64,000 bases of DNA from Pegoplata infirma (lineage: Eukaryota > Arthropoda > Insecta > Diptera > Anthomyiidae). Under the pieces are notes generated by a model, which was not told the DNA's origin, made no database searches, and worked only from the letters and a program-made list of their open reading frames with translations. The translations under genes were made by a program, and so were the position numbers. Of the stretch, positions 47,801 through 53,340 are shown piece by piece; the stretch's first letter is position 1; the number at the start of each line of letters is the position of its first letter. The stretch is taken from the NCBI GenBank assembly GCA_963921195.1, contig OY992540.1, forward strand, positions 10,219,266-10,283,265. Reading direction: 5' to 3'.

Positions 47801-50800
47801 GTTTTTAATCATTAAATGTTTTTCCTAATAAAAGAAAAATGTATTCAAACATAAAGTCGTTGAATCCTACTTTAAATTCGCCAAAAAAAAAGTTATTTTC
47901 GCTAAAACCTTACTTTTTGGCAACGGTGGAATTAGGTTGTCAACTTGCACAGAGGAATTTAGGACCGTTCTTGACTTTTTTAATTCCTTCTTTGGCCTAC
48001 CAGCTAGAATTTCAGCAGGAGAAAGTCACTGTCTAAAGCCCCTCAATACAAATAAAAAAAAGACGCACACATTTTGTTGTATAAAATCATTGCAATAATG
48101 CTACCCTTGCAAATATGCTATCAAAAGTAAATACCGCTAATGTTAAAATTCTGGGGGCTAATTATGTAACTTGATAATCGTCAATCGTCATCGTTAGCTC
48201 ATTATTCTATTAAAATAAAATGGCACTATATGGTAATGGAATAACGATGGAAACGATACGATTGACGACTATAAAGTTACATAATTACCCACCTGATTGC
48301 TACAAGAGTGCAAAAAGTTTTGCTAGAGTATTTAAATATTTTCCAGTGTTGGCTACCGTTACCAATTAAAACCCCAATACCGAAATAAATGGTTTTAAAT
48401 ACCGTTGCCGATAAAATACCATTACCTTTATTCGGATTTTTACCGGTATTATATCGGGTTTGTTTCGGTTGTCTTAATATTGCTTTTTTAAAATTTTTTT
48501 GCAGATAAAAAATAAAGTAAAATATTTTTAATGTACGTAAAACAAAAAAAATTATTTTTTGTTTATTGATATTTGGATAAACAATGAGGAAAACGGTTCA
48601 ACTAATGATCACATTCGCAATTTACCTAAAAAGTTCCGAAGAGAAAAGTGAGCGCCACGTAATGTAAACATTCTTCAGGGGGAAGATCAAAGAAGAGACA
48701 AACCTGAATTGTGCCAAATTTCTACACTCAAAGAATTATGTAGATAAATTCCAATGAATATTCACTTAAAACAAATGAAAATTTATTTAAAAACCATTCC
48801 ATTGTTTTTTCATTAAAAATAAAATCATATTAAAGTCAATTTTTATACCCTACACCACTCTGTGGTACAGGGTATAATGAGTTTGTGCTGATGTTTGTAA
48901 CTACCCGAAATATTGGTCCTAGACCTACCTTCAAGTATACCGATCGACTCGGAATCACTTTTTGAGTCGATTTAGCGATGTCCGTCCGTCCGTCTGTCCG
49001 TCCGTCCGTCCGTCTGTCCATCTATCGGTTTAAGCACGATACAGGTCTCAATTTTCAACCAATTGACTTGAAATTTGAAATTTAAGCATCTTTTGGCCCA
49101 AGGACGAAGCCTATTGAAATTGAAAACAAGTAAAAAAGTTAAATTCGGCCTTGCCGAATGTAGTGATACCCTCCACAATTTCAAAAAGATTATTGCAAAA
49201 AAATTTATTTAAAAGGAAATTACTTTTGAAAAAAAAAAAAAAAAATTAAAAAAAAAAAATTCCAAGAAAAAATAAATTTTCGCGACAAAAAAAAATTGGT
49301 AAAAAAAAATCCGCGATTTTATTTTTTTTTTGTCAAAAAATATGTTCGTACTTGTTTAAATACCATTTTGTGTTCAATTATTTTCACATATGTCAACCAG
49401 AAGCCAAATTAAAGCATTTTGTAAATTTAGGTTATGTTGAATGTACTGAAATTTTTGAGGTGTGCTTACATTTTCGTTCATAACTTTTGAACCGCCGAAC
49501 CGATATCGCTCAAATGCAATACCAAACTTCTCGGGAGAACTTTCAATAAATATGTTAAGTTTCAGTCATCTCTGTGCAATATTTTGTCCGTGGCAGCATT
49601 TTCCACAGACAGACAGACGGACATTGCTAGAATGTCTTAGAATCGATCGGGCATCATGAATATATAAACTTCATGGGGTCCCAGACCGATATTTCGATGA
49701 GTTATAAACGGAATGACAAACTTATATATACCCTCTATCACTAAGTGGAGGGTATAAAAATCGGTCCATGTTAAGACCTAGCCCCCATACAAACGCCCCC
49801 TTTGGATTAGGCTTAAATGATTCTAATAACTGTATTTTAATAGATATCGCTTTGAAATTTTACAGGTAATCAAATTTTGTTTGCACGATTCATCATTCCA
49901 AATTTTAAAGGAATCGGGTCAGTCCTTCTGTTAGTCCCCATACAAACCACCCTCTCGATATTCACCTAATTCCCTCAAAATTCCTAAAATGACAATATTT
50001 GATAAAAATTGTATTTTTAGGTGTTAAAGGTGAACTTTATCAACCTAATCAAATTGGAATATAATTGAACCATTTTTGGACTTAGTCCCCCATATCAAAA
50101 TTTCTACCGATATTCAGTTAAATCTGTCTGTTGGCAAAAAAATAAACCAATTCCACTAAAATTTGATCTGTGCGTGCTTTCTACACTAAATATAGATCTA
50201 ACAAAAGATAGGTTCAATCGGTCCATGTTTGGACTTGAAACCCATTTTCCGGAAAACACTGGTGTAGGGTATCATATGGTCGGTCTTGACCGACTATAAC
50301 TTTCTTACTTGTTAATGTTAATTTAACGACTAACCAAAACATTGAAGGCTCCGACACAATGTCGGAGAACTCTGTACTACAGAGTACCATCTCTAAAAAT
50401 AGAGATACCATCATACAAAAAATGTGTAAGTGCGAAAGAGAAAGGAACAAAATCCACTCTCTGGCACAGAGCACTCCGTAATATTTTTCGAATTACAAAT
50501 GGAAAATTTGAAGTTAAAGTTAAAGAATTACAAATGGAATCTTCAAAATACAAGTAAAATTTTCGAATTACAATTGATCTTTTTCGAATTACATCTGCAA
50601 ATAGTGTAGACAACACAAACAGCTGGTCAGAGCGGCATATAAATATTTTGTTATTTTTTCATACTTTTTATACGAAATTAATAATGAAGCGTTAATGATT
50701 AATTATTTTTTTAAGTTAAAGAAAATTATTGTGTGATGACACCGTCCGACAAAAATGAAAAAAGTCGTTAAACATGAACTGGATAATAAACGTTTGAAAC

Positions 50801-52808
50801 TAGAGACTAAAACTGCAATTACAGTTTTTCTTTTCGTGGTCCTGTTTCCTGTTTTTAAAAGAACTTCAAAGTTTTAGAGGATTACATTTTATAAAATAAA
50901 TATTTGTTTGATATTTGTACTTGTCCTAGGATGCCGCTAGTGATAGCAAATAAAAGAGGAGGATCTCCCCTAATTTTCCTATTTTATTATTTTTACATAT
51001 CAAGAAAAAGGAGGTAAGTTACGTCCTCTCAAAAATGTATACTTCAACATCATTCAAAATTTTCAACAAAATATTTTGATAAAGTTTTCAAATGACTTTT
51101 TTCACATCCTTTTATCCTGATATGGCAAAATAAAAAAAATGGAAAAATTAGGGGAGGATCCCTTTTATTTGCCATCACCAGTGTCATCCTAGAACCAGTA
51201 CAAATATTTTACAAAATATTTTACAAAATATTTTACAAAATATTTTACAAAGTATTTTACAAAATGTATCCTTTAAACACACAAAAAATTATTGGTTAAA
51301 AATTTTCACTTAAATCTATTGATCAACAAAATTTAAATGAGTCAATCAATGTTTTAATTAAAATTTTTGTTATTTTTTTTAACTGTCGAATTACAAATTC
51401 AAAAATAAACAAAATAATCGGGTTTTACTTTTTTTTATTGTTAGCAAAATATTGGAAAGCAAAAAAGATGAATTTTTTTATAATTTTGTCATAAGCTTAC
51501 AAATCATTTGTTAAATCAATCATTATTTTGATTGACTATAAATAAAAAAATGATCAAATTTTTGATCAAAATCGAAAATAGTTTGATTGAAAAAAATTTC
51601 AATCGATCACCTACAATTTGATGATTGGTATAAAAATTTTTTTTATTTGGAGGAATTTCAATCAAAAAATTGATTGAATCCGAGTTTTTGTTGATTGAAA
51701 TTCGTTTCAATTTTTTTCTGCGAAACTTTGAAGTCTTTTTGAAAGGAAACATGATCACGGAATAAAAAACTGTAAATGCAGTTTTACTCCATTTGATCTC
51801 TACTTTCAGACGAATATCATCCGGTTCATGTTAAATATTGGCTGTCGACGGTTTAACCATAATACAAAAAATATGCTCACTCGTTAGTGAAAAAAACGGT
51901 ATAAATGGAAAAAAATATTTGAAAAATAGTTTTTGGGGTACTATGCGTAAGGACCTCAGAGTCTACGTGTGTTGACGTAAAACGTCAGCAGCCACTTACA
52001 ACCTACCTTACAACCTATGCGTAAGGTCTCTTCTGAATTTGTGGAATACAGAGTTTTTTTTTTAATATTTATTTTTATCTCAATATTTTTTTTTATTTAT
52101 TTATTCTTCTATTTAATTTTAGCAGCTAACTTTTCATTGAGTAAATGGACTTTTTAACGTTTTTTCTTAGTATATTGTTAAAAAGTGTTGTTTATTAATC
52201 CAAAAACATTAAAAAATATTAAAAAATATGTAAAAAAATATATAATGTAATGAAACAGAACAAGGATTTTGGTGGGAATCAAACTATTGACCGCCACGTT
52301 TAAAGGCCAGCACGCTACCAACTAAACTGAAGGGCCCCCTGCGTTACAATTATAACAATTATATTAAAATTCTTAAGAAAACTAAAAAAAAATATTTCCT
52401 AACAAATAAAATTAAGAATTTATTAATAATTTTTTTTTAAATAATTAAATTCAATTCTTTTTGATTTAAATTCACTGAATTAATAATAGGCTGGCAAGGC
52501 AACCTCTATAAATTGTCAATGAAATTACCGGATATTTAAGAATTATGCCATTTTTAGTATTTTTTTTTTATATTAATTTCTATTCTAATTAATTCCTAAT
52601 TATTAAAAATTAAAAAAATATATTAATAAATAATAAAAAAAAACAACAACAAAACAAATAAAAGAAAGACACACTTATTTCTAAGTGTTTAGGAACTTAC
52701 ATGAAATTTATGTTCCAATTGTAATTTGTGCTGTAATTCCAATTGTTTTGATTTTTCTTGAAATGTGTGAAGTAACATTTGTTTTTGTAATTCTTGTGTC
52801 TTTTTCAA
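26749..52808 (-). CDS. HDAC4: HDAC4, class IIa histone deacetylase (11 exons, 5' incomplete)
   Basis: Class IIa histone deacetylase: a signal-controlled corepressor that binds MEF2 and shuttles between nucleus and cytoplasm. I joined exons 52701-52808, 47558-47725, 47413-47486, 47190-47323, 42190-42339, 33125-33918, 31707-33038, 30655-30774, 30148-30582, 29940-30073 and 26749-26803; all introns are GT-AG and the frame closes throughout (1167 residues). Numbering within this fragment: coiled coil 1-92; MEF2-site-like segment about 85-105; 14-3-3 motifs around Ser163, Ser449 and Ser622; Gln/His tract 690-715; deacetylase domain about 733-1110 with HH at 882-883, DVHHGNG from 921, zinc ligand D1015 and Tyr1057 in LEGGYDL; acidic tail ending DQDEAK. 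The N-terminus is missing, and expected upstream exon(s) were not found before 64000. Introns of 3-8 kb are packed with transposons; others are 71-89 bp. Confidence 0.95.
26874..27507. mobile_element. TIR element in the last HDAC4 intron
   Basis: Starts GGTGTTCTGTAAT and ends with the related inverse ATTATAGAACACC-type sequence. TCGAA/CGAAAG motifs occur near both ends. No target duplication was found. Frames inside show no domain. Confidence 0.45.
27520..27950 (+). pseudogene. LOA-like retrotransposon RT fragment
   Basis: The plus strand encodes degenerate reverse-transcriptase C-terminal text: YADNVAIAV (the catalytic motif with N in place of the second D), [26 protein letters not shown] and VVRPILLYG. 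At least one in-frame stop (around 27841) and frame changes make it dead. The motif style (PSKTKLV, ILLYG) recalls LOA/jockey-group elements. It is cut at 27950 by a TIR element and continues at 28445. Sense orientation is opposite to HDAC4. Confidence 0.65.
27951..28442. mobile_element. TIR element, CACTC family copy 6
   Basis: 492 bp, from CACTCAAAAAATTATGACGG to CAATAATTTTCTAAGTG, flanked by TG on both sides (27949-27950, 28443-28444). A short version of copy 5 in the opposite orientation. It splits the LOA-like fragment, so it is younger. Confidence 0.82.
28445..28900 (+). pseudogene. LOA-like retrotransposon fragment, continued
   Basis: Degenerate text such as [26 protein letters not shown] and [19 protein letters not shown] in plus frames fits the RT-to-RNase H region of the same element as 27520-27950. 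Stops and frameshifts are present. Confidence 0.5.
28901..29499. other. Intronic DNA, nothing recognised
   Basis: Frames at 28982-29182 (minus) and 29310-29525 (plus) lack domains. TAGTCAATGATTCT/TAGTCAATAGTACT-like runs recur a few times. It may belong to the LOA-like element. Confidence 0.4.
29500..29860 (+). pseudogene. LOA-like element, 3' end of ORF2 and UTR
   Basis: The frame 29560-29748 encodes [19 protein letters not shown] and later [18 protein letters not shown]. This resembles the Cys-containing RNase H C-terminus of LOA-type elements, with the key Cys/His positions partly lost. The downstream run GACGTAAAGCATCAGCAGCC recurs near 51975, suggesting a shared 3' end. Confidence 0.5.
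29940..30073 (-). CDS. HDAC4: HDAC4 exon, end of deacetylase region
   Basis: Acceptor TTTGTAG, donor GTATGT. Encodes 44 residues including [20 protein letters not shown] and AMAGLSMQ, which follow the catalytic domain in fly HDAC4. The 3' end leaves two bases of a Lys codon. Confidence 0.93.
30148..30582 (-). CDS. HDAC4: HDAC4 exon, catalytic core (zinc Asp and Tyr loop)
   Basis: 145 codons from [10 protein letters not shown] to KTIAIQ, acceptor TTCTAG, donor GTAAGA. Contains the zinc ligand Asp in [11 protein letters not shown] and the transition-state residue in LEGGYDL. Here it is Tyr (codon at 30292-30294), not the His of vertebrate class IIa enzymes. Confidence 0.96.
30655..30774 (-). 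CDS. HDAC4: HDAC4 exon, zinc-binding DVHHGNG
   Basis: 40 codons, acceptor TTCCAG, donor GTTAGC (non-consensus beyond GT). Opens with [13 protein letters not shown], which supplies two zinc ligands, and ends [10 protein letters not shown]. It joins in phase 0 to both neighbours. Confidence 0.96.
30800..31305. repeat. mini-me-like fragment interrupted by a fold-back
   Basis: Text such as TATTCGGCTTTGCC, ATTTTGGTCGTGATCGCC and CGATAAGTTACAAACGGAAT belongs to the mini-me-like family. Between its parts lies an inverted repeat with arms 31047-31116 and 31189-31259 (about 70 bp, few mismatches, containing CATCCTCAGGGACACTTGTA). Confidence 0.6.
31306..31686. mobile_element. TIR element beside an HDAC4 splice donor
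   Basis: The left end ACCCTGCAGGAAAAGTGTC resembles the reverse complement of the right end (ACCCTTCTGCAGGAAAAAGG). About 380 bp, sitting within a mini-me-like fragment and ending only about 20 bp from the donor of the exon at 31707. Family unknown; target duplication unclear. Confidence 0.6.
31707..33038 (-). CDS. HDAC4: HDAC4 exon, third 14-3-3 site to first part of deacetylase domain
   Basis: 444 codons from [11 protein letters not shown] to RVLIVDW; acceptor GTCTAG, donor GTAAGT. Carries the third 14-3-3 motif (SRTLSSP), a Gln/His-rich tract at 32322-32399, and the start of the deacetylase domain ([12 protein letters not shown]), with the active-site RPPGHHAE. The open frame runs on past the donor into the intron, ending at 31626, but that tail is not coding. 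Confidence 0.95.
33125..33918 (-). CDS. HDAC4: HDAC4 exon, Ser/Pro-rich linker with second 14-3-3 site
   Basis: 265 codons, acceptor CTTTAG, donor GTAAGT. Ser/Pro/Ala-rich regulatory linker containing [10 protein letters not shown] and GRTQSAPLP, both known landmarks of class IIa HDACs; the second is a 14-3-3 docking motif. The open frame extends upstream to 34060, but the preceding 47 residues are hydrophobic intron translation. Confidence 0.95.
34040..34480. repeat. Degenerate tandem array, AATTCGAAAAAGATCAATTG
   Basis: Variants of AATTCGAAAAAGATCAATTG recur every 20-30 bp. The same motif in opposite orientation flanks the other side of the retrotransposon block at 39843-40280, and a short patch lies at 50470-50600. 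Confidence 0.7.
34486..34971 (+). pseudogene. Jockey-like RT, part 1
   Basis: Encodes RT N-terminal motifs: [45 protein letters not shown] and LLNDRQY, where the frame is broken by a hAT insertion. A ribosome would read on into the transposon and stop at 35107. The 5' endonuclease and ORF1 are absent. Confidence 0.88.
34972..35208. mobile_element. 237-bp hAT-type MITE inside the RT gene
   Basis: Ends CAGGGCTGTCAGAT and ATCTGACAACCCTG, flanked by an exact 8-bp duplication GTCAGTAT (34964-34971, 35209-35216). The interior has TGGCGA repeats near the ends. Discounting the element and one duplication leaves the host RT frame continuous, which fixes both boundaries. Confidence 0.96.
35217..35888 (+). 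pseudogene. Jockey-like RT, part 2 (catalytic core)
   Basis: Encodes [44 protein letters not shown] and the catalytic FADD (about 35575), then [11 protein letters not shown]. The frame is broken after WNKHI by a TA-flanked element. Confidence 0.9.
35889..36680. mobile_element. TA-flanked TIR element with CAAAACGTACTTTTT repeats
   Basis: 792 bp. TIR of at least 34 bp beginning TGAGGAGTCGCAGAACAAAA, perfectly inverted at the right end. TA is duplicated at 35887-35888 and 36681-36682, and the host RT frame reads straight across the empty site. CAAAACGTACTTTTT occurs about six times inside, including within both TIRs. Probably a non-autonomous Tc1/mariner-type element. Confidence 0.93.
36683..37179 (+). 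pseudogene. Jockey-like RT, part 3 (thumb/C-terminal)
   Basis: Encodes [34 protein letters not shown], and [20 protein letters not shown] near the end, typical of the C-terminus of jockey/CR1-group RTs. Broken at 37179 by a 2.5-kb insertion; resumes at 39701. Confidence 0.88.
37180..39697. mobile_element. 2.5-kb repeat-rich insertion in the RT gene
   Basis: Begins CTGACCCGGTCCGCGTCGCT and ends TTTTTATATATATAGAT. TAG at 37177-37179 and 39698-39700 may be a 3-bp target duplication. The interior has about six diverged tandem units of roughly 155 bp (landmarks GTGATTGNNAAAC, AAGGGGCGTGGCAT, TTAGTACTATC) from about 37310 to 38290, then a nested mini-me-like copy, then two direct repeats (39126-39310 and 39481-39660; landmark GATGTCATTAGTGGT). 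The TATA-type 3' end recalls non-autonomous relatives of RTE elements. No RT is encoded. Confidence 0.7.
38287..39127. mobile_element. Second mini-me-like family (A), copy 1
   Basis: Starts ATACCCTACACCACACTGTG, contains a (GTCY)n run (38428-38470), and ends with the hairpin GTCGGTCTTGACCGAC followed by TTTTCTTACTTGTTT. The same layout occurs at 48843-50318. The frame at 38113-38490 lies in the repeat. Confidence 0.75.
39701..39767 (+). pseudogene. Jockey-like RT, part 4 (last residues)
   Basis: After the 2.5-kb insertion the host frame continues as [20 protein letters not shown] and ends at TGA (39765-39767). [14 protein letters not shown] endings are common in this RT group, which confirms the junction. 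Confidence 0.88.
39843..40280. repeat. Degenerate array, inverse of 34040-34480
   Basis: CAATTGATCTTTTTCGAATA and variants recur every 20-30 bp, inverted relative to the array on the other side of the retrotransposon block. Confidence 0.65.
40070..40965. mobile_element. Fold-back element in the HDAC4 intron
   Basis: The left arm (about 40070-40450) and right arm (about 40680-40965) are inverted copies: GGGATGAAACCAAAAGCAAA at 40322 pairs with TTTGCTTTTGGTTTCACCCC at 40797, and the ACACCATTTACAGATG and ACACGCATTT patches pair likewise. The middle is not repeated. A single arm of the same family lies at 54705-54870. Confidence 0.75.
40970..42189. other. Intronic DNA, small inverted repeats only
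   Basis: AGATTTGTCCCCAATTC at 41158 pairs with GAAATTGGGGACAAATCT at 41222, around several TGATCAGATCT motifs. Nothing else is identifiable; the frame at 41316-41543 has no domain. Confidence 0.45.
42190..42339 (-). CDS. HDAC4: HDAC4 exon, first 14-3-3 site and basic region
   Basis: 50 codons, acceptor TACATACAG, donor GTACGT. Completes the TASEP motif begun in the upstream exon and continues [17 protein letters not shown] and [17 protein letters not shown]. This is the 14-3-3 site next to the basic nuclear-import region of class IIa HDACs. Both ends are phase 1 splits that rejoin correctly. Confidence 0.95.
42417..42752. mobile_element. 336-bp pogo/Tigger-like MITE
   Basis: Begins CAGTAAAACTCGATTATAAC; the right end is the related inverse (CAGTAAATCCCGGTTACAAC read outward). 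TA flanks both sides (42415-42416, 42753-42754). The CAGTAAAACCTCG-type TIR is characteristic of pogo/Tigger elements. Non-coding. Confidence 0.82.
42753..43244. repeat. Short direct repeats, otherwise unassigned
   Basis: GGTAACACTAGAAATTGGCC with CTATATCTTTTGGA at about 42776 recurs as GGTAACCCTAGAAATTAACC at about 42882. The segment ending GTGTGAACAGGGTATA near 43080 resembles the flank of the hAT element at 46148. Confidence 0.5.
43245..43487. repeat. Half copy of the 50740-51860 fold-back element
   Basis: Shares CATGAACCGGATGATATACG, ACTTCAAAGTTTTAAAG and TTATCCTAGGATGACC in order with the arms of the larger fold-back. It also shows the site occupied by the small TIR element at 51278 in its empty state. 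Confidence 0.65.
43490..43845 (+). pseudogene. RTE-like RT fragment, part 1
   Basis: The plus frame encodes [33 protein letters not shown] and [14 protein letters not shown], homologous by motif to the minus-strand element at 1-1411. It stops at 43836 and is separated from the rest by a fold-back insertion. Confidence 0.75.
43870..44365. mobile_element. Fold-back element inside the RTE-like relic
   Basis: ACCGTTTTGTAGATCTGGC (about 43957) is inverted as GCCAGATCTACAAAACGGT (about 44339), and AAATGGCGTTT near 43884 pairs with AAACGCCATTT near 44157. Arms of roughly 180 bp with many mismatches. Frames on both strands reflect the symmetry. Confidence 0.6.
44366..44448 (+). pseudogene. RTE-like RT fragment, part 2
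   Basis: Short piece encoding [20 protein letters not shown], the motif that follows the fold-back insertion site in an intact RT. Cut at its right by a Harbinger-like element. Confidence 0.75.
44451..45041. mobile_element. Harbinger-like element with TIRs of about 110 bp
   Basis: 591 bp. Left end CAAGGGAGGTATCTCAACCC, right end its inverse with one change. The inverted identity runs inward past GTTGGGGTGTCTCGGCTTAT for about 110 bp. TAA is duplicated (44448-44450, 45042-45044), a 3-bp TWA target as in PIF/Harbinger. Non-coding. A relative is the remnant at 8027-9240. Confidence 0.85.
45045..45900 (+). pseudogene. RTE-like RT fragment, part 3
   Basis: Several frames together give DLDYADDI (catalytic motif, followed by a stop), [32 protein letters not shown] and finally [20 protein letters not shown] segment around 45270-45360 is duplicated at 45390-45500 (AAACCTAGAGACTCTAG type text). 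Stops and frameshifts make it inactive. The C-terminal WRR...WGE region is typical of this RT group. Confidence 0.75.
46148..46646. mobile_element. 499-bp hAT-type MITE
   Basis: Ends CACTGTTGCCAAC and GTTGGCAACAGTG-type TIRs, with an exact 8-bp duplication ACAGGGTA (46140-46147, 46647-46654). The interior repeats AAAGCGCTA and CCCGCTAAAT motifs about ten times. CAGTGTTGCCAA-like ends are common among insect hAT elements. Confidence 0.92.
46660..47189. other. Intronic DNA, nothing recognised
   Basis: AT-rich intron sequence upstream (in plus coordinates) of the HDAC4 exon at 47190. No repeat or frame of note. Confidence 0.45.
47190..47323 (-). CDS. HDAC4: HDAC4 exon before the first 14-3-3 site
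   Basis: Acceptor TTCCAG, donor GTAAGT. Encodes [16 protein letters not shown], then [10 protein letters not shown] and FPLRKT, the text that precedes the TASEP site in fly HDAC4. Splits codons at both ends in the phases required by its neighbours. Confidence 0.94.
47413..47486 (-). CDS. HDAC4: HDAC4 exon, MEF2-site region
   Basis: Acceptor TGGTAG, donor GTAAGT. 24 codons plus two bases: [16 protein letters not shown] then TSPYRNR. With the end of the upstream exon (VKQILN) it recreates the VK-LN-F-LN-K pattern of the MEF2-binding segment of class IIa HDACs. Confidence 0.93.
47558..47725 (-). CDS. HDAC4: HDAC4 exon, Gln/Glu-rich coiled coil
   Basis: 56 codons, acceptor TTTCAG, donor GTAAGT. 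Rich in Gln, Glu and Arg ([19 protein letters not shown]), ending PEVKQILN. Corresponds to the N-terminal glutamine-rich oligomerisation region. The open frame reads 11 codons past the donor before a stop. Confidence 0.93.
47726..48842. other. Intronic DNA with minor repeats
   Basis: At 48350-48480 TACCGTT/ACCGGTATT-like motifs recur. The inverse pair AACTTGATAATCGTCAATCG (48168) and CGATTGACGACTATAAAGTT (48260) marks a small hairpin element. The frame at 47839-48036 shows no domain. Confidence 0.45.
48843..50318. mobile_element. Mini-me-like family A, copy 2, split by a family B copy
   Basis: The left part (48843-49132) has ATACCCTACACCACTCTGTG and (GTCY)n at 48980-49018; the right part (49758-50318) ends GTCGGTCTTGACCGAC then TTTCTTACTTGTT. 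Both align with the uninterrupted copy at 38287-39127, which dates the nested copy as younger. No coding function. Confidence 0.8.
49133..49757. mobile_element. Mini-me-like family B copy nested in family A
   Basis: From AACAAGTAAAAAAGTTAAAT and the hairpin TTCGGCCTTGCCGAA through ACAGACAGACAGACGGAC and the core to CCCTCTATCACTAAGTGGAG and GGTATAAAA. It lies between GAAAA and ATCGGTCC of the host repeat. Confidence 0.8.
50319..50739. other. Intronic DNA with CAATTGATCTTTTTCGAATT patch
   Basis: The AATTCGAAAAAGATC-type motif of 34040-34480 recurs at 50470-50600. Overlapping frames on both strands (50214-50616) show no domain. Confidence 0.45.
50740..51860. mobile_element. Large fold-back element with a nested TIR element
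   Basis: The left arm (about 50780-51010) and right arm (about 51115-51840, interrupted) are inverted: CTAGGATGCCGCTAGTGATA faces its inverse near 51185, TCCCCTAATTTTCC at 50977 faces GGAAAAATTAGGGGA near 51142, and AACTGGATAATAAACG faces CATCCGGTTCATG near 51825. (TTTTACAAAATA)n sits at 51203-51266. Intron of HDAC4. Confidence 0.75.
51278..51722. mobile_element. 445-bp TIR element in the fold-back arm
   Basis: Begins CACACAAAAAATTATTGG and ends AATTTTTTTCTGCG. Comparison with the matching uninterrupted sequence near 43370 gives an empty site and a 2-bp AA duplication (51276-51277, 51723-51724). The interior has several TTGATCAAA palindromes. Confidence 0.7.
51865..52239. other. Intronic DNA; shares LOA-like 3' end text
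   Basis: GACGTAAAACGTCAGCAGCC with CACTTACAACCTA around 51973 matches the 3' end near 29833. Otherwise AT-rich. Confidence 0.4.
52262..52345 (-). repeat. tRNA-derived sequence, possible SINE head
   Basis: On the minus strand TTTAGTTGGTAGCGTGCTGG resembles a tRNA D-arm/A box, and AGTTTGATTCCCACC a T-arm/B box, at tRNA-like spacing. The acceptor ends and T stem do not pair, so it is not a working tRNA gene. Confidence 0.4.
52346..52700. other. AT-rich intron, nothing recognised
   Basis: Homopolymer-rich intron of HDAC4. No repeat, frame or RNA feature was seen. Confidence 0.45.
52701..52808 (-). CDS. HDAC4: HDAC4 exon, most upstream one found
   Basis: 36 codons, acceptor TTTATAG, donor GTAAGT. 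Encodes [20 protein letters not shown], then [15 protein letters not shown], a Gln/Leu-rich helix that continues into the coiled coil of the next exon. It starts in phase 0 and has no initiator, so at least one further coding exon is expected upstream. Confidence 0.92.
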
Positions 52809-53340
52809 CTATAAACAAAGACAGAAATAGAAAAAAAAAAGAAAAAAAAACATTAATTATTAATTAATTTAGAAAGAAGTCAAGTTAGTTTTGGTTTAAA
52901 TTATTTAAAAAGAAATTACAGTAAAATATCTACAAGCGATACCCGGAGAAGTGTCACAAAGCAATTAGCGTGTCACTATACATCTGTATGTTAATTGTTT
53001 TTTTATTTTTTTAAATCAAAATTTAAATCTATTGTTCGTTAAGTATTATCAACAAGTGTTAAATTTAAACAAAAAAAAAAAAATAAAACAAATTTCATAA
53101 GTTTTAAAATATATAGTTGAATATTTGTTTTTTTAGTTTTTAATTATTTAAGTGTATTTTAAATGTTTTCAAATAAATTTTATCACCCAGTCGGAAAAAA
53201 CTTAAATAATCTCAGTGCTGACAAAATGCTTTTCTCACTTGCGTCTCTCACATCTCGGCGGAGTGCTTAGGGGAACACATTTCTCTATGCGATAAATGTT
53301 GGCAAATAGATTTAATATATTTTTTGCACTTTGATGATAC
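52809..53340. other. Presumed HDAC4 intron, nothing recognised
   Basis: AT-rich sequence without a frame of note. No HDAC4-like N-terminal exon was recognised here or further to the right. Confidence 0.4.

Noticed and set aside
52262..52345. Functional tRNA gene on the minus strand
   Set aside because: The acceptor and T stems do not pair; only A-box and B-box resemblance remains.
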